A stretch of 64,000 nucleotides of DNA from Desulfovibrio mangrovi. Its GTDB lineage: Bacteria; Desulfobacterota; Desulfovibrionia; Desulfovibrionales; Desulfovibrionaceae. Each line of letters opens with the position of its first letter. Position 1 is the stretch's first letter. Positions 60,688-64,000 of the stretch are shown here, in pieces. The position numbers and the translations under genes are program-made. A model generated the notes under the pieces. It was not told the DNA's origin. It was given only the letters and a program-made list of their open reading frames with translations, and did no database searches. The stretch lies in assembly GCF_026230175.1 (NCBI RefSeq), contig NZ_CP104208.1:682001-746000 (forward strand), given 5' to 3'.

Positions 60688-63600
60688 CTACAGCTCCGTC
60701 GTTGTTTCGGAATAAGAGGTGATGCGGGGATGTTCCGTCATGATGCATTGGCGGGCATCCAGATAGACCAGCGCGCTGTGCAGGCTGTGCCCGCTGTATG
60801 CGGGAATGGCCGCCAGCAGGTTAACGTAACGAGAAACCTGCTGCTTGTGGGCGGAAGAGGGCTGGCCTGTCTTGTATTCCACAACAGTGAGCGTCGTGCC
60901 GTCATCCACCAGCAGGTCGGTGCGGTGCTGGTTGCCGTGGCTGTCCATGATGGACTGCTCCGGCGTGCCATGATGTTGCCAGTGCGGGAAGTCCGGCAGG
61001 GTAGCAAGCCAGTGCAGCATGTCCTGCAGTTCCGCCTGCGTGGTATCCCTGTCCGGTATGGGCAGCGGGGCGGTGCGCATGCCGTGGCGCACGGCGCGCT
61101 GCACGTCCTGCATGACGGATGCAGGCGTTGCGGGCAGGGTGAGTCGGAGGCGTTCCAGGCAGGCGTGCACCAGCGTGCCGCGTCTTCGTTCGTCGAACAC
61201 CAGTTCCTTGAGCGGGTTACGGAAAATCTTGAGGCGCGGCAGCCATTGCATGGGCTTCCAGTCGCCTGTGGGCAGGCTTTCTTCGGAGGAATATGCCGTG
61301 GGCACCGCTGAAGCGGCAGTTTCATCGCCAGCTTCGTCACCAGTCTTGCCAGTTGCTATGGATTGTCCCATGGCTGCTTCCGCAGGAAGTGCATGTTCCT
61401 TCTGCATTGCCCGGGACTGGGCTGCAATTCGCGGAGCAGGCCGTTTTCCTGCCGGGGGCGTGCCGAACGAAGCCTCCGGCTCCCGATCCTCTCTGTTCAC
61501 TCCCATGCCATGCTCGTCCAGAAGGAGGCGTAATGCCACAAGGGTCGGGGACTGCGACTCATGATGGGGCGTGGTGGTGATGAAGGCGTGCAGTTCGTCT
61601 ACGGGACGGGTCCACGCCACGTAGAGCAGATGAAGCTGTTCGCGCGCTTCCGCCGCAAGGGCCGCATAATACGGCTCCCCCAGTTCCTTGCAGCGGGGGA
61701 CCATGATTTCTTGCCCCAGCACATTTATCCGTTCAGGGGTATCGCTGCGGCGCATGGTGTGGTGGTGGAAGGGAATGACCGCCACGGGGAACTCCAGCCC
61801 CTTGGATTTGTGCATGGTCATGATGCGCACGGCGTCCACGTTTTCAGGCATGGGCACCTTCTCTTCACCGCCGCTTTCGGTCCACTGGTCAAGGAAGGAC
61901 GACAGGGAGCGCATGCCGCGTTCTTCTGCCGCAAAGACCACCTCAAGGAAGCGTCGCAGGAAGATGCCTTCATCCTTGAATCGCTCGAAGGCGTTGGTGC
62001 GGGCATAGAGTTCGCGCACGGTGTCGTAGGCGCTCATCAGGCCCGCCTGCGAATAGAAGGGCGCTATCCACTTTCGCCACGCCTCGGGAAAGGCTTTTCG
62101 GAATGCCGAGAAAAGCCGTCCTTCGCGTGGGGCGGCCAGCCAGTTGTCCAGATCAGTGGCCGAGAGGCCCGCAAGGTCGGCAAAGAGTCCCCTGCCGGAG
62201 ACAAATTCCCAGAAGGCCATGTCGTCCGGCGGGTAATCAAGAAAACGCATAAAGGCCACGGTCTGCGTGACAAGCGGATGGTCGGCCAGCTTCAGGCTGT
62301 TTTCCGTGATGACCGGCAGATTCAGGTTTACGAGCCATTCGGCCACCAGCGCTGCTTCATCATTGGTCCGCACCAGCACGGCAATGTCGCCGCAAGGTCT
62401 GCGCGGAATCAGCTCGTCGCGGAACAGGGTCGTCAGGCGTTCTTCGACCTGTGCGAGCAGATCGTCCTTGCTCTCGGCGGAGATGTCGTAGAGGTGGACA
62501 TATCCGCCGCTGTTTTTCTTGTGTTCGGGCACTTCCTGCGCTGCTCTGCTGAAGCCTTGAACTATATCGTCCACGGTAGCGTTCACGATCCGGTCCGGTG
62601 CTCCGGAAAGGATTGCGGAGGCAAAGGCGCGGGCAACTTCCGGCTCTGCAAGCTGTGAGAAAATGCCGTTGTTGAATTCCACGATCTGCGCACGGCTGCG
62701 CCAGTTGTTGGGCAGCGGGGTGCGTTTGGGGTTCGGGGCGATGGCCCGCAGTTCCGGATCGTTCAGGATGGATTCGAACAGGGCGGAGTCGCCGCCGCGC
62801 CAGCCGTAGATGGCCTGCTTCACGTCGCCCACATAGGTGAGGGTGCCGTTCTTGGCGAGACATTCCACGGCAAGGGGCTGAATGGCCTCCCATTGCGGTA
62901 CGGAGGTGTCCTGAAATTCGTCGATGAGCAGGTGTGTGAGCCGTGTTCCCATGCGGCAGAAGGCTTCCGAGGCACCGGTCTCGCCGGAAAGCACGTCGCG
63001 GGCATAGCTGGGCCACAGGGATGCAGGTACCTTGCCTTCGGTCTGCTGCATTTCGTGCACCATGCGGGAGAGCGGCTCTGCCAGCCGCACAAAGGGAACA
63101 AGGACGAGCGCTTTGCGCACCAGATGACCGGGGCCCGTCAGTGCTGCGTGAGCTTCGCGCAGGTCGCCGTATGCTGCGTCAAGGTCATCGGAAGCCTTGC
63201 CTTTGGAAGCCTTGAGCAGGCAGTCGTCGATGTGTGCCTTGGCAGTGTATGCCGAATCCGCCGGAGGCCTGAACGGATTGGAGGCAAGCGCCTTGTCGAG
63301 GTACTTGAGAAAGTTGGCCTGCGGGCCGAGTTTTTCCGCCTCCATCATGGCTTTTACGGCATTGGCGGCCGTAAGGTAGTCGCCGTGCATATTCACGAGC
63401 CAGCCGCGCAGAATATCGCCATCCGCATCGGGCAGGGAACCTTCCTGCAGGCTGCGGGTCATGAGTGCGAAGAGGCGGGTGCGCAGTGTTTCGCCCGGCA
63501 CAAAGCCTTCCTTGTCCGTGAGCATAAGCAGGGACCGGCAGGCATCTGCAAGCAGTTCGCGTTCGGGGCCACCGGCGCGGGCGGTATCCAGAAGCCTGTC

Positions 63601-64000
63601 GTAGAGCGGCTCGAACAATTCCCTTTCGTCGAAAACGGGTTCGAAGTCCGGCGGCAGCCCAAGCTCAAGTGCGGAAAGCCGCACCAGCATGTTCAGCAGG
63701 CTGTCTATGGTGCGCACGTTCAGCGAGGAGTAACGGCGCAGCAGAATGTCCACCCAGCGGGCCGCAGTGTCGGGGGCCCAGTCGGATGCGGCGTTGCGCG
63801 GTTCGATGTTCAGCGCGCGTTCCTTGAGGGAACGCACGATACGTTCGCGCATTTCCGTGGCGGCCTTGTTGGTGAAGGTGACCGCAAGAATCTCCGGCCA
63901 GCTGTGGCCGGTCTCTTCGTCGTTGTCCGCATGGCGTATGGCGCAGGCGGGGCGGGCGTCTTCCACGGCTTCCTTGAGCAGCGTAAGAAATTGCCGGGTC
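60688..64000 (-). CDS. addA: AddA-like UvrD helicase/nuclease, 5' end missing
   Basis: At least 1,100 residues are visible; the gene continues beyond base 64000. The translation upstream of the first start-like codon (TRQFLTLLKEAVEDARPAC) is still in frame, so the true start and the Walker A motif lie outside. FTNKAATEMRERI is helicase motif Ia, LLIDEFQDTSVPQWEA the Walker B, VGDVKQAIYGWRGGDS motif III, and MTMHKSKGLEFPVAVI motif V. The C-terminal nuclease core has VVEYKTGQPSS. It is a RecB/AddA-type exonuclease-helicase. Confidence 0.88.
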   Translation of the reverse strand, partial: TRQFLTLLKEAVEDARPACAIRHADNDEETGHSWPEILAVTFTNKAATEMRERIVRSLKERALNIEPRNAASDWAPDTAARWVDILLRRYSSLNVRTIDSLLNMLVRLSALELGLPPDFEPVFDERELFEPLYDRLLDTARAGGPERELLADACRSLLMLTDKEGFVPGETLRTRLFALMTRSLQEGSLPDADGDILRGWLVNMHGDYLTAANAVKAMMEAEKLGPQANFLKYLDKALASNPFRPPADSAYTAKAHIDDCLLKASKGKASDDLDAAYGDLREAHAALTGPGHLVRKALVLVPFVRLAEPLSRMVHEMQQTEGKVPASLWPSYARDVLSGETGASEAFCRMGTRLTHLLIDEFQDTSVPQWEAIQPLAVECLAKNGTLTYVGDVKQAIYGWRGGDSALFESILNDPELRAIAPNPKRTPLPNNWRSRAQIVEFNNGIFSQLAEPEVARAFASAILSGAPDRIVNATVDDIVQGFSRAAQEVPEHKKNSGGYVHLYDISAESKDDLLAQVEERLTTLFRDELIPRRPCGDIAVLVRTNDEAALVAEWLVNLNLPVITENSLKLADHPLVTQTVAFMRFLDYPPDDMAFWEFVSGRGLFADLAGLSATDLDNWLAAPREGRLFSAFRKAFPEAWRKWIAPFYSQAGLMSAYDTVRELYARTNAFERFKDEGIFLRRFLEVVFAAEERGMRSLSSFLDQWTESGGEEKVPMPENVDAVRIMTMHKSKGLEFPVAVIPFHHHTMRRSDTPERINVLGQEIMVPRCKELGEPYYAALAAEAREQLHLLYVAWTRPVDELHAFITTTPHHESQSPTLVALRLLLDEHGMGVNREDREPEASFGTPPAGKRPAPRIAAQSRAMQKEHALPAEAAMGQSIATGKTGDEAGDETAASAVPTAYSSEESLPTGDWKPMQWLPRLKIFRNPLKELVFDERRRGTLVHACLERLRLTLPATPASVMQDVQRAVRHGMRTAPLPIPDRDTTQAELQDMLHWLATLPDFPHWQHHGTPEQSIMDSHGNQHRTDLLVDDGTTLTVVEYKTGQPSSAHKQQVSRYVNLLAAIPAYSGHSLHSALVYLDARQCIMTEHPRITSYSETTTEL

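Overview
The window looks like a chromosomal segment of a sulfate-reducing deltaproteobacterium of the Desulfovibrionales (Desulfovibrio in the broad sense). The evidence is moderate G+C, a LUD-family lactate/organic-acid protein beside a fused acyl-CoA ligase, an fba-gap operon plus a second GAPDH, cysteine-rich Fe-S proteins, c-heme and HDOD/GGDEF signalling proteins, and an AddAB-type helicase-nuclease. The genus is inferred from protein content only. I see no prophage, insertion sequence or CRISPR array.

Layout. 1-6151: 5' end of a YcaO gene behind a methyltransferase; cyclophilin ppiB; a tRNA cluster (Gly-GCC, Gly-CCC, Gly-GCC, Cys-GCA, minus strand); a beta-barrel outer-membrane protein divergent from a two-component system; and a third identical tRNA-Gly(GCC). 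6596-10869: dksA, an RqcH-like NFACT protein, an EAL-HDOD protein and a periplasmic binding protein. 10998-15394 (minus): fba-gap operon, class 3 lipase, surE. 15566-23085 (plus): YhaM-like nuclease, tmk, histone-deacetylase-family protein overlapping a TPR protein, a LUD protein, a structured untranslated leader and a succinyl/acetyl-CoA ligase with beta and alpha parts fused. 23392-23622: a small Cys/His-rich ORF with its own promoter-like and terminator-like signals.

24091-33615: GT39-type glycosyltransferase with PAP2 phosphatase (envelope lipid/glycan modification), MATE exporter, thiamine-binding protein, DUF115 (Maf-like) protein, a lipoprotein resembling GH13 enzymes, and a shikimate-kinase-like protein with a changed P-loop. 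33664-44199: a YcaO protein with a large N-terminal region, an anchored beta-carbonic anhydrase next to a LysR regulator, small membrane proteins, a second GAPDH, an Fe-S protein, a lipoprotein and a multi-pass membrane protein. 44576-50272 (plus, compact): cpoB, dprA, a small PilZ/HD-GYP-associated-like module, HDOD, REC-GGDEF, xerC.

50299-64000: MgtC family, RMD1/DUF155 family, an Asp/Glu-type racemase, a LarA-like protein and a PPC protein (likely a small metabolic cluster), a broken TetR-type remnant, a c-heme diguanylate cyclase, an FMN-dependent oxidoreductase and AddB followed by a 5'-truncated AddA.

Several themes recur: central carbon flow (fba, two GAPDHs, LUD/acyl-CoA ligase), envelope building, c-di-GMP/HDOD signalling, and DNA uptake or repair (DprA, XerC, AddAB). 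The least explained items are the leader at 20667-21000, the Cys/His-rich small ORF, the racemase/LarA-like/PPC cluster, the YcaO genes, and the RqcH homologue that has lost the Asp of its Asp-Arg motif.
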